This document shows, one piece after another, positions 9,871-18,189 of a stretch of 36,398 nt of DNA; within the stretch, counting starts at the first letter, position 1, and every line of letters begins with the position of its first letter. The translations under genes and the position numbers were made by a program. Under the pieces are notes generated by a model. That model searched no databases, had not been told where the DNA came from, and saw only the letters and a list, made by a program, of their open reading frames with translations. The DNA is from Rhodothermales bacterium (GTDB lineage Bacteria; Bacteroidota; Rhodothermia; Rhodothermales; Bin80), in contig JAAXGT010000160.1 of the NCBI GenBank assembly GCA_012271205.1, positions 1 through 36,398 on the forward strand, written 5' to 3'.

Positions 9871-10854
9871 ATGTCAAGAATATTCAAGGCTCTGGTACTG
9901 GAAGAAAAGGGAGTATGTGCGATGCGGCAGCTGACTTTGGCCAATTTGCCATCGGGCGAAGTAACGGTCGACATCGCATATTCAAGTATCAACTACAAGG
10001 ATGCTCTGGCAGTCACCGGGACGGGTAAAATCATTCGGGGCAAGTATCCAATTGTGCCCGGAATTGACCTCGCAGGTCGAGTCCGGACATCGAGCAGTGC
10101 GGGATTCGAGCCTGGTGATAATGTAATTCTGACAGGGAGCGGTCTTGGTGAATTGAGGTGGGGTGGGTATAGCCAAGTGCAGGCTGTGCCCGCGGAGTTC
10201 ATGGTACCGCTTCCTAGGGGTATGACTCTCCGCACGAGTATGATTCTAGGAACGGCCGGTCTCACAGCGATGCTGTCTATTCTCGCACTGCAGCGGCACG
10301 GAATTACTAGCGGAACCGTTGTGGTTACTGGCGCTTCTGGCGGTGTCGGTATGACAGCTGTGTTCCTTCTTAGCCAGCTGGGCTACCGAGTGATCGCTTC
10401 CTGTGGAAGCCGCCACTTGTGGCATAAGCTCCAGACGTTGGGTGCCGATCACACCGAGGAGCGCCTGTACGCGGAGAAGCCGCTGGAGCGGAGCTCCTGG
10501 GATGGAGGTATTGATGCTGCAGGCGGTGCGCAATTGGCCGCTGTGCTGGCCGGAGTGCGCCGGAATGGGTGTGTGGCGGCCAGTGGCAATGCCGGAGGGG
10601 CTGAATTACGGACGACGGTTTACCCGTTCATCCTGCGCGGGGTAACGCTCGCCGGTATAGATTCGAATACGGCAATGGTGGCAAATCGAAAACTGGCGTG
10701 GACGCGGCTTCAGGAGCTGGTTTCAGAAGTGGATGCGAATCGATTGCTCATGTCAACGGTCAGTCTGCCCGAAATTCCTTCCGTATGTAAGGCCAAAATG
10801 GCAGGAAGAGCACCCGGGCGATTTATCGTGGATTTGGGCCGCAGCGACAGCTAA
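9871..10854 (+). CDS. acuI: YhdH/AcuI-type NADPH quinone oxidoreductase (acrylyl-CoA reductase family)
   Basis: 327 residues, the normal length for this branch of the medium-chain dehydrogenase/reductases. The N-terminus has the GroES-like fold with SSINYKDALAVTGTGKI and YPIVPGIDLAGRV, a pair of blocks specific to the YhdH/YhfP/AcuI group. The Rossmann domain carries VVVTGASGGVGMTAVFLLSQLGY (about residues 150-172) for NADPH binding. The structural and catalytic zinc cysteines of alcohol dehydrogenases are absent, as expected for this family. AcuI reduces acryloyl-CoA to propionyl-CoA in DMSP or 3-hydroxypropionate metabolism; whether this copy does so cannot be told without acryloyl-CoA partner genes, none of which is nearby. 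It stands alone, divergent from the TonB-like gene. The symbol is by family resemblance. Confidence 0.8.
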   Translation: MSRIFKALVLEEKGVCAMRQLTLANLPSGEVTVDIAYSSINYKDALAVTGTGKIIRGKYPIVPGIDLAGRVRTSSSAGFEPGDNVILTGSGLGELRWGGYSQVQAVPAEFMVPLPRGMTLRTSMILGTAGLTAMLSILALQRHGITSGTVVVTGASGGVGMTAVFLLSQLGYRVIASCGSRHLWHKLQTLGADHTEERLYAEKPLERSSWDGGIDAAGGAQLAAVLAGVRRNGCVAASGNAGGAELRTTVYPFILRGVTLAGIDSNTAMVANRKLAWTRLQELVSEVDANRLLMSTVSLPEIPSVCKAKMAGRAPGRFIVDLGRSDS

Positions 10855-11249
10855 CTCAAGACGCCATCTTTAGCTTGCATCCGTCTGCATGTGAGACTGT
10901 ATGTAAGCAGGATACGGCTTGGAGACCAACCTCTTGGGGCATTGAACGTGCTCAGGCTGCTTTCACTGTGCAGGTCTGTATATACCTGTCTGAACTTCCA
11001 TGGCTGCAAGGTCAGAATAGTTCACGATAATAATCGACTCTTGCAATCATGGAAGTTCAGACTAAGGAGCATCTAAGCCAGCATCGGTCCAATAAGCGAC
11101 TGGTACGTCAATGGGTCTTAGCCCATCTATGAGTTGGCCGGGTTCGCTGTGAAAATCAAACTCGCGGAGACGTTCGGCCAGCTGGGATGTACACCGATTT
11201 TGTCCGAGGCGTGATCACCGAATTCGCCAACTGGACCAATGGCCGGGCT
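10855..11249. other. Convergent intergenic region carrying a long hairpin
   Basis: About 395 bases between the ends of the acuI-like gene (+) and the M16 protease gene (-). It contains the 23-base inverted repeat listed separately. A short minus-strand frame of about 50 codons near 11080-11210 (QLAERLREFDFHSEP) and a plus-strand frame over the same bases are both protein-like, but I can match neither to a family. No tRNA or poly-T terminator was seen. Confidence 0.5.
10988..11062. repeat. 23-base inverted repeat with 29-base loop
   Basis: Left arm 10988-11010 begins GTCTGAACTTCCATG. Right arm 11040-11062 is its reverse complement with two adjacent mismatches (GC opposite AT), so 21 of 23 positions pair, including 15 consecutive pairs at the base of the stem. 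The loop is 29 bases. There is no T-run after either arm, so a standard intrinsic terminator is unlikely. It lies between convergent genes and could be a processed stem-loop, a miniature inverted-repeat element or a palindromic intergenic repeat. Only one copy is in this window. Confidence 0.8.
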
Positions 11250-14042
11250 TTAACCGTCTTCTGGTAGCAGCGTGACTTGCACGTACCGATCTGCCAGCCA
11301 GGTCCGTGCTGCGCTGCGGACGTCTGCTGCGCTCACACTTTGGATCAGTTCGTCATACCGCAGGATATCCATGATATCCTCAGTGCTATTCTCAAAGTAG
11401 AACCGGAGTGTGTTCAGCCAAAAGCTGTTCTGTTCGAGATTCATTTCGCGGGTACGGCGTTGCTGCTCTCGAATCTTGTCCAAATACGGGTCCAGGTCCA
11501 GATCGGTCTTTATACTTGCAATCTCGTCAAACACAGCCTGCGTGAGCTCAGCGCTGCGTTCGGGTGCGCAGCCGAAGAAAACACTCATCGTGTAGGTGCC
11601 GCGCGGCAAACGTGTAGTGCTCGACTGGACTGACGCGCTGTATATGCTGCTGCGTGCCTCCCGCAGTTCTTCCCGCAGGCGCATATCGAGCACAGATTGT
11701 AATACACGGAGCACGTGACGATTTTCACCGGTGTAGTCCAGCGGGCCATGGAAAATGAGTGCCACCTGAGCCTTGGGGTCTTTTCCCTTTAGCGCCAGCT
11801 TTTCCACAGCCCCATGAGGCAATTCCGGTTCTACATCGCGCCACGTTTCTTCGCGGTCTGTTGCGGGTAATGCACCCAGATACTGTGCCGCAAGCCTCCG
11901 CATGCTGGCCATCTCAAAATTCCCCACGAAGATGAATGTGAAGTCATCCATGTCGGCAAAACGCTCGCGGTAGAAAGCCAATGCTTCATCCGCACGGAGC
12001 GCATCGATCTTCTCCACGGTCATGAGTTGGCGCCTTGGGTCATTAGGATAGAAGGCCTTGAACAACGTGTCCTGAAACGCACTGCCGGGAGTCACTTCGC
12101 GGTTTGCCAGTTGGGCCCGCTGCTGATTTTGGAAGGAACGCAATGAGGATTCATCCAACCTCGGTTGCGTGGCATACAGGAAAATGAGCTGAAAGAGCGT
12201 CTCCAGATCTTCAGGAGAAGCGCGCCCGCTGAAGCCTTCGCTGAGTTCGCCAATAACGGGCGATACGCTGGCTATGCGCCCGGTCAGCTTTTTGACCAAT
12301 GACGACTGGTCAAACGCACCCACACCGCTACGCCGTACCAGCAGGTCGGCCATAGAAGCAGCGAAGTAGGCGGAATCACTAACGAGGGACGTGCCCCCTA
12401 GACTGAAAGCTGTAAAAAGGATCTCATCCCTTTTAAAGGTAGTGGGCTTGAGCACTACACGAGGACCGTTTCCCAGCTTTAGAATGGTCACACCAAACGT
12501 GTCTATGGTGGCTTCGTCCACAATTTGGCTGCCCGTCGACAATTCGTCCAATAGTGGCTGCTCCAAAGGTTCGTCAGTGTAGGCAAGTGTTTGCAGCACC
12601 TCCGTCTTGGTCAGCAGCCGCGCTAAGTCTGCTTCAGTTGGAGGCCTTAAATCATCGCGTTCCGGTAATGTGACCAGCATTACGCGGGAACTATCCGAAA
12701 GCTGTGCACGCAATGCCGCATGAATGTCTGCAGCCGTGATCTTTGGCAAAAGCTCTTGTGCATACTGGTACTCGAGTGCCGCTCCCATAATAGGGCCTTG
12801 GGTAAGGAAATGACGAACATAGCGAGTAGCATGGGAAGCACTGGGAGTCGTTTCGAGTTCGTTGGCGGCCCGCTCAAGGAATCGCAGAACTTGTTGCTTT
12901 TGGCGTTCGATTTCGCCGACTGTAAACCCGTGCTGCATGGCACGCCTCTGTTCTTGTAGTAGCGCTGCCAAGCCGCTGTGTATACTATCTTCATCGACTT
13001 GGGCGGCCAGGGTATAACTCCGTACAGGACGTACGAACGTGCTGCCGGTCAGCCGCGCCCACAAAAATGGCGAGCGGGCACCATCGCGGGCAATTTCCGC
13101 CAGGCGCCGATTCAGCATACTGCTGGCCAACTGGTTGGCCAGCAGTGACTTGAACTCAGTGTGCAAGGATACGGGGTTGGCTGGATGCAAGTGCATTACC
13201 TCCAATAGGACACTTGGATATTCAGGGTCCGTAATGACTCGAACCCGCGTGCCCGGCACTAGCGGTACATCATACTTCGGACGGTTATGGGGTCCTTCGG
13301 ATTTGGGTAGGTCGCCGAAGTGCCTCTTAATCAATACGGCTGCGGAATCTGCGGGCAAGTCACCGACGACTACGACCGCCATGAGGTCTGGACGATACCA
13401 CCTGTGATAATAGCGGCGCAGCACGTCGGGCGTCCCCTGTTGGATGGCGAGTGTGTCTCCAATAGGCAACCGGGTCGCATAGCGCGATCCGGTCAGCAAG
13501 AATGGTAATACCTGCGCTCGAATGCGCCCCCCGGCCCCGAGTCCGCCTCGCCATTCTTCGAGAATCACTCCGCGCTCCGCTTCAATTTCGATACTGTCCA
13601 GCAGGGCATGCGCAGCCCAGTCGCGCAGTACGCTAAATCCCTTATAGAGCACGTCAATGCTGTCCGTCGGGACTTCCAGCATGTACACAGTCTCGTCAAA
13701 GGAAGTGTAAGCATTTACATCAGGCCCAAAGCGCATGCCGGCACGTTCAAAAAAGTCGACCAATGTCTGCTTTGGGAAGCGCTCCGTACCATTGAAGAGC
13801 ATGTGCTCGACAAAATGTGCAAGTCCGCGCTGATCGTCGTCTTCCACCACACTGCCGGCATTGAGGACAAGGCGTAATTCGGTGCGGCCGGCTGGCACCG
13901 TATTTTCGCGAACGTAATACGTAAGGCCGTTTTCGAGCGTGCCGACGCGGACATTGGGATCCACGGGAAGCGGCTGCGCTGGTGTCTGACCGGCCATCCA
14001 TAGACCAAGAAAGGCTATGCAGCTGGCTCGAATCATAATCAC
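11250..14042 (-). CDS. Two-module M16 (pitrilysin/insulinase) zinc metallopeptidase, secreted
   Basis: 930 residues. A signal peptide (about 1-22, ending near GQTPAQ) suggests a periplasmic location. The first M16 module holds the inverted zinc motif HxxEH as HFVEH (H76, E79, H80), preceded by RGLA and followed by MLFNGTERFP. The third ligand is probably E156 in IEAERGVILEEW. Inactive M16_C-type domains follow, then a second module that lacks HxxEH, as normal for two-module members, with a KVFF-type strand (SVFFGCAPE) near the end. Members of this family in Bacteroidota are usually annotated as zinc proteases that degrade peptides after uptake; substrates are unknown here. The ATG at 14042 places the signal peptide correctly. 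The gene stands alone: a gene-poor kilobase lies upstream and the hairpin region downstream. Confidence 0.9.
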   Translation of the reverse strand: MIMIRASCIAFLGLWMAGQTPAQPLPVDPNVRVGTLENGLTYYVRENTVPAGRTELRLVLNAGSVVEDDDQRGLAHFVEHMLFNGTERFPKQTLVDFFERAGMRFGPDVNAYTSFDETVYMLEVPTDSIDVLYKGFSVLRDWAAHALLDSIEIEAERGVILEEWRGGLGAGGRIRAQVLPFLLTGSRYATRLPIGDTLAIQQGTPDVLRRYYHRWYRPDLMAVVVVGDLPADSAAVLIKRHFGDLPKSEGPHNRPKYDVPLVPGTRVRVITDPEYPSVLLEVMHLHPANPVSLHTEFKSLLANQLASSMLNRRLAEIARDGARSPFLWARLTGSTFVRPVRSYTLAAQVDEDSIHSGLAALLQEQRRAMQHGFTVGEIERQKQQVLRFLERAANELETTPSASHATRYVRHFLTQGPIMGAALEYQYAQELLPKITAADIHAALRAQLSDSSRVMLVTLPERDDLRPPTEADLARLLTKTEVLQTLAYTDEPLEQPLLDELSTGSQIVDEATIDTFGVTILKLGNGPRVVLKPTTFKRDEILFTAFSLGGTSLVSDSAYFAASMADLLVRRSGVGAFDQSSLVKKLTGRIASVSPVIGELSEGFSGRASPEDLETLFQLIFLYATQPRLDESSLRSFQNQQRAQLANREVTPGSAFQDTLFKAFYPNDPRRQLMTVEKIDALRADEALAFYRERFADMDDFTFIFVGNFEMASMRRLAAQYLGALPATDREETWRDVEPELPHGAVEKLALKGKDPKAQVALIFHGPLDYTGENRHVLRVLQSVLDMRLREELREARSSIYSASVQSSTTRLPRGTYTMSVFFGCAPERSAELTQAVFDEIASIKTDLDLDPYLDKIREQQRRTREMNLEQNSFWLNTLRFYFENSTEDIMDILRYDELIQSVSAADVRSAARTWLADRYVQVTLLPEDG

Positions 14043-14474
14043 GTTCTTGTTATTGAAATGCCTTCAAGGCCAGCGCAATCGGGCTGTTCCGGATGATTCG
14101 GCCGTACGCATTTCTGCTGTGTTATCTGCCGGGATTTAACTCGGTTATAATTGAAGTCGCGGGGCTGCGGCCTATCTGCGCTGGCACTTGTTTTCTTGAG
14201 TTCGACCAACCGGCCGGCACGCGGACGGATACAAATGAAGAAGGCATGATAGTTCCAGCTCAGGTTGCAGGCACCGGAACCGCTACGCTTCCACTGTGCG
14301 AAATACAGAGAGCGAAGTGCGTGTACTACGCCTGTGGCTCGCTCTTGGAAGTGCACGGATGGTCCGGCGCGAGGCCCCGCTCGTAACATTTTCGAGCCAC
14401 GGGCACGATGTAACGACGTATCATGTTGGCAAGTCGCTGCTGCGGTCTATGGGCATTGATCCAATATAGATATT
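14043..14474. other. Gene-poor region upstream of the M16 protease
   Basis: About 430 bases with only overlapping short frames on both strands. One minus-strand frame of 116 codons overlaps the protease start by four bases (it ends at 14039), but its composition (many R, P, H and C, no hydrophobic rhythm) looks non-coding. No tRNA, repeat or clear terminator was seen. It presumably contains the protease promoter. Confidence 0.4.
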
Positions 14475-15098
14475 ATGTGTAACGGCTATATCAATTTGGA
14501 TAGGAACACCGGAAGGGGGGCCGTTATGGCCTTGGATGCAGCGAGGAGCGGTCCGGTATATGGTGTACTCGTGTCATGGCACGGATACGTCGATTTGCGG
14601 AATCAGAGTGTAGCCTTGGACAAGTCGTGGCCGTTGCAGATCTTTGTTGGATTGCGATCACAGAATTTATTCGAATTCCGGTTCGTACCGTGCACGGTGA
14701 CGGATTGTGCATTGCCACAACACCGGTATGGCAGTGCAGGCTTCCGTGGCCATCGTGGCTGGAGTCGTGAATCGATTGGAATTTTATGACTTCCGTAGGG
14801 CGGACGGGATATGCATCCGAGGCGCGAAGGTGTCACATTGGCGGTTGGAGACAGTTTGGATATAGTTATTGTGAGTCATTCGGACGTTTTTGAGGCTCCA
14901 CAGCCAATGTGTATTCATTCTGAGGAACGGCTCTTCAAACCTGCGCCTTCGCAGGCAGGTGATTCTGCCATCGTGCCCGGAGTAGGTATGGATGGGAAAT
15001 ACGGCTTGTTTCTTATGACCGCCGGGCCGGTCCGGCCTTTTGGGATGCGCTCCGGGAAAATTGTGCCTGGTCGGTTAACGGAGAGTAATTCGCTATAG
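14475..15098 (+). pseudogene. Possible decayed reading frame upstream of the GMC gene
   Basis: One plus-strand frame runs for 624 bases with only two interior stops (the TGA at 14787-14789 and a TAG six bases later), where about ten would be expected by chance. It ends six bases before the GMC oxidoreductase start. Translated pieces such as ARSGPVYGVLVSWHGYVDL and EGVTLAVGDSLDIVIVSH are protein-like, but I recognise no family. In Bacteroidota the gene before a GMC oxidoreductase is often a gluconate dehydrogenase subunit 3-like protein; this frame does not resemble one. It could equally be chance openness. Confidence 0.25.
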
Positions 15099-15103
15099 CA
15101 GTC

Positions 15104-16801
15104 ATGCATTACCAAAATCGCCAAGAATTTGACGCCATCGTTGTTGGCTCAGGCATGTCTGGGGGCTGGGCCATGAAGGAACTGTGCGAAAAGGGCTTGC
15201 GCACGCTGGTTCTCGAACGCGGTCGCATGGTACGCCATGGTATTGATTATATCACTGAGCACAAACCGGCGTGGGAGCTTGCCAACCGGGGGCGCGTCTC
15301 GCCACAGATCGCCCGCACTGATTACTCCATTCAGCGGAAGACATACGCATTTTCGGAAGCTACGCGGCATTTTTTCATGCGCGATTCAGAGCATCCCTAC
15401 GTGCAAGAGGAGCCGTATACATGGATTCAGGCCAATGTCGTTGGGGGCCGCTCGCTTCTGTGGGCACGCCAGAGCTACCGCTGGAGCCCGATGGATTTTG
15501 AGGCCAACCTGCGTGATGGACACGGCGTGGATTGGCCGTTGCGCTATGCCGATTTGGCGCCTTGGTACGATTACGTTGAGTCAACTATCGGTGTGAGTGG
15601 TCAGTCCGAAGGATTGCCACACCTCCCAGATGGCATATTTCAGCCGCCGATGGAGATGAATGCCGTGGAGAAGGTTGCCAAGGTGCGAATTGAAGCCCGG
15701 TTTCCGGAGCGTACCGTGACTATTGGCCGCACAGCTACGCTGACGCGGTCGCTGAACGGGCGAGCAGCCTGTCATTATTGCGGCCCGTGCGAGCGTGGGT
15801 GTTCTACGGGATCATACTATAGTACGCTAAGTGTGGCGCTGCCGGCAGCACAGGCCACTGGCAACCTGACGCTGCGTCCACACAGCCTGGTATACAATGT
15901 TCTGTACGACGACACAATGAATCGGGCTACAGGGGTTGAAATCATCGATATGGAAACCGGCGAGCGCCGGTCGTTTTATGCCCGCATCATTTTTCTGTGT
16001 GCCTCATCGATGAACACGGCCCGCATTATGCTGCTCTCCCACAGCACGAGTTTTCCCACGGGAATTGCGAACTCGAGCGGCGTGCTTGGGCATTATCTGA
16101 TGGATCACCACTACCATGCGGGGGCCAACGCCACGTTTGAGGGGTTTGCAGATCGCTATTATCAGGGCAACCGACCAAACGGAATCTACATCCCCCGCTT
16201 CCGCAACATCAGTCCGGAGACAAAACACGCCGACTTTGTGCGCGGGTATGGATTCCAAGGCGCCGCCAGTCGTCAAGGCTGGGGGCGAGGTAACCGGTTA
16301 CGTGGTTTCGGTGCAGAATTGAAGCATGAGTTGCGTACCCCAGGACGATGGACCATGGGGCTGGGCGCCTTCGGGGAAACACTTCCGCACTATGATAACT
16401 ATTGCGAACTGGATCCAGGGGTCAAGGACGGATGGGGGCTGCCCGTTCTGCGGTTTCATGTAACACGCGACGACAACGATCGCGCAATGCGCAAGGACAT
16501 GATGGCCACAGCCGCGGAAATGCTCGAGGCGGCAGGCGCCAGTGAGATTAGTACATATGATATCTCGCAGGATGCGCCGGGGTTGGGCAACCACGAAATG
16601 GGGGCGGCGCGCATGGGCCGTGATCCGGCTACCAGCATTCTTAATGGTTGGAATCAGTGTCACGACGTACCCAATCTCTTTGTTACTGACGGGGCTTGCA
16701 TGACCTCGTCAGCCTGCCAGAATCCCTCGCTCACCTACATGGCCCTGACGGCGCGAGCCTGTGACTATGCAGTACGACAACTGGCAAACGGTGATCTGTG
16801 A
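15104..16801 (+). CDS. GMC-family FAD-dependent oxidoreductase with four-cysteine motif
   Basis: 565 residues. The N-terminal FAD-binding motif is AIVVGSGMSGGWAMKEL followed by an acidic strand end LVLERG (about residues 11-40). A VGGRSLLWARQ segment is the GMC signature near the flavin. CHYCGPCERGC (C223, C226, C229, C233) follows the CxxCxxCxxxC pattern; related FAD-glucose dehydrogenases bind a 3Fe-4S cluster through cysteines in this part of the fold. The C-terminus has GNHEMGAARMG, DVPNLFVTDGACMTSSACQNPSLT and an AltAR helix, giving the catalytic His and Asn. Such proteins oxidise sugars, polyols or gluconate-type acids; the substrate here is unknown. No signal peptide is evident. The hydroxyacid dehydrogenase gene starts 38 bases downstream, suggesting consecutive oxidation steps. 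Confidence 0.85.
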   Translation: MHYQNRQEFDAIVVGSGMSGGWAMKELCEKGLRTLVLERGRMVRHGIDYITEHKPAWELANRGRVSPQIARTDYSIQRKTYAFSEATRHFFMRDSEHPYVQEEPYTWIQANVVGGRSLLWARQSYRWSPMDFEANLRDGHGVDWPLRYADLAPWYDYVESTIGVSGQSEGLPHLPDGIFQPPMEMNAVEKVAKVRIEARFPERTVTIGRTATLTRSLNGRAACHYCGPCERGCSTGSYYSTLSVALPAAQATGNLTLRPHSLVYNVLYDDTMNRATGVEIIDMETGERRSFYARIIFLCASSMNTARIMLLSHSTSFPTGIANSSGVLGHYLMDHHYHAGANATFEGFADRYYQGNRPNGIYIPRFRNISPETKHADFVRGYGFQGAASRQGWGRGNRLRGFGAELKHELRTPGRWTMGLGAFGETLPHYDNYCELDPGVKDGWGLPVLRFHVTRDDNDRAMRKDMMATAAEMLEAAGASEISTYDISQDAPGLGNHEMGAARMGRDPATSILNGWNQCHDVPNLFVTDGACMTSSACQNPSLTYMALTARACDYAVRQLANGDL

Positions 16802-16839
16802 CAACCACTTAGCCAACCGAATGCCCTGACAGCACCTTT

Positions 16840-17769
16840 ATGGATCTTCCCCACGTTGTTGTTTGCATGCTTGCCGCGGATTCGCTTGTTCCGCTGCGCG
16901 AGGTATGTACGTTGTCTGAGCGGGCGTTGGACGAACAACTTGTACCAGAAGTCATTGCATCTGCCGCAGCCATCGTGACTACGCCATATGATTCTATTGA
17001 TGATGAGTTATTGGTGCGCGCGCCGAGGCTGCGCCTTTTGGCGCAATTTGGTGTAGGTACGGACAACATTGATCTCGTTGCGGCCAGGTCACGTGGTGTG
17101 GCAGTCACACACACGCCTGGCGCAGTCACGGAGTCAACGGCCGACTTTGCCATGGCCCTTCTCCTTGCGGTAGCCCGGCGCCTTCCGGAAGCACAGCTGT
17201 CGTTAGATGCCGGGCCGCAAGCGCAGCCTTTGGGTATGGAATTGGCTTGGAAAACCATAGGTATCGTGGGTATGGGGCGCATTGGCAAGGCCGTGGCTCG
17301 CCGTGCGAAGGGCTTCGGCATGCGTGTAGTTTACTGCAATCGGCGACCGGCCAATCCGACGGTCGAGCGTGAGACCGCGGCAGTAAGACTCACACTCATC
17401 GAACTGCTGACTTGTAGTGATGTAGTGTCACTACACTGTGACCTGAATGCTGACAGTTACCATTTAATAAATGCTGACGCATTACGGCGTATGAAGCCCA
17501 CGGCCATACTCATCAACACCGCACGCGCGCAAGTTGTCGATGAAGCCGCATTGGCCTATGCTGTTGCGCGTGGCGAAATCTCAGGTGCCGGGCTCGACGT
17601 CTTCTCTCGACCTGTGCGTTCGTCCTTGCGCGAGTCTCTGCGTATAGTGTTGGCTCCGCATGCCGGAACGGCGACCGTAGGGGCGCGCAGGGAAATGAGC
17701 CGCATGGTTGTGGAGTCCATTCAGGCTTGTATCACGAATCCCGCTCGAATCCCGCATCGACTGGTGTAA
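16840..17769 (+). CDS. D-isomer-specific 2-hydroxyacid dehydrogenase-like protein, catalytic Glu not evident
   Basis: 309 residues. The substrate domain shows LLAQFGVGTDNIDL, and the NAD domain has TIGIVGMGRIGKAVARRAKGFG (GxGxxG, about residues 144-165) and INTARAQVVDE, with the catalytic Arg. The catalytic His is present in LAPHAGTAT. The third residue, the Glu normally found as DVFxxEP, is missing: the stretch reads GLDVFSRPVRSS and is about three residues shorter than usual before the PH motif. In SerA and D-lactate dehydrogenases this Glu tunes the His pKa, so activity may be weak or altered. The TAA stop is followed at once by the ATG of the DUF4783 gene, so the genes are likely one transcript. 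The family reduces 2-oxoacids with NADH or works in reverse; the substrate is unknown. Confidence 0.8.
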   Translation: MDLPHVVVCMLAADSLVPLREVCTLSERALDEQLVPEVIASAAAIVTTPYDSIDDELLVRAPRLRLLAQFGVGTDNIDLVAARSRGVAVTHTPGAVTESTADFAMALLLAVARRLPEAQLSLDAGPQAQPLGMELAWKTIGIVGMGRIGKAVARRAKGFGMRVVYCNRRPANPTVERETAAVRLTLIELLTCSDVVSLHCDLNADSYHLINADALRRMKPTAILINTARAQVVDEAALAYAVARGEISGAGLDVFSRPVRSSLRESLRIVLAPHAGTATVGARREMSRMVVESIQACITNPARIPHRLV

Positions 17770-18189
17770 ATGAGAGCGCTTGTATCTCGTTACTTCCTCT
17801 GTGCTGCGTTTCTCATAACGAGCTTTCTCACGTCAGCTTGGAATGCACATGCCCAGGACACATTGGATGTAGCCCGAGTCATAGAAATTCTCGCAGCCGG
17901 CGAAGCAACGGAGCTGATGGCATGGGCCGGGGATCGTGTGGAACTGGCACTACTGGGGCAGACTCGGCGCTATAGCCGAGAACAGGCCTATTACGTACTT
18001 AAAGCATTCTTCCACCAGTATCCACCTGAAGGTTTCACCCTTGGCCACAGCCTCACACAAGGGAACGAGTGGTGGCTCACCGGGCTGTACCAGGTTCGCT
18101 ACGATGCGGCGCGAATGCGTGTATACCTGAGGCTGGGTGGGAAGTATCCTACGTATACGCTGCTGGCGATTCAAATTATTCGCATGTAA
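17770..18189 (+). CDS. DUF4783 domain protein, secreted
   Basis: 139 residues with a signal peptide (about 1-28, ending WNAHAQ). The remainder matches the DUF4783 pattern: an A.G.A.EL segment, VELALLGQTRRYSREQAYYVLKAFF (where Y.R.QA...L..FF is the most conserved part), then a HSLTQG..WWLTGLY and a VYLRL strand. These small proteins have an NTF2-like or cystatin-like look and are found almost only in Bacteroidota and relatives; their role is unknown. The gene is wedged with no spare base after the hydroxyacid dehydrogenase gene, and its TAA overlaps the ATG of the sensor kinase gene by one base (TAATG), so translation of the two is probably coupled. A periplasmic accessory role for the kinase is an inference from this arrangement only. 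Confidence 0.8.
   Translation: MRALVSRYFLCAAFLITSFLTSAWNAHAQDTLDVARVIEILAAGEATELMAWAGDRVELALLGQTRRYSREQAYYVLKAFFHQYPPEGFTLGHSLTQGNEWWLTGLYQVRYDAARMRVYLRLGGKYPTYTLLAIQIIRM

Noticed and set aside
10891-11076. 61-codon frame containing the hairpin
   Set aside because: Both arms of the inverted repeat fall inside; no family resemblance and no initiation signals.
14039-14389. 116-codon minus-strand frame upstream of the protease
   Set aside because: Composition and lack of family similarity suggest non-coding DNA; it also overlaps the protease start.
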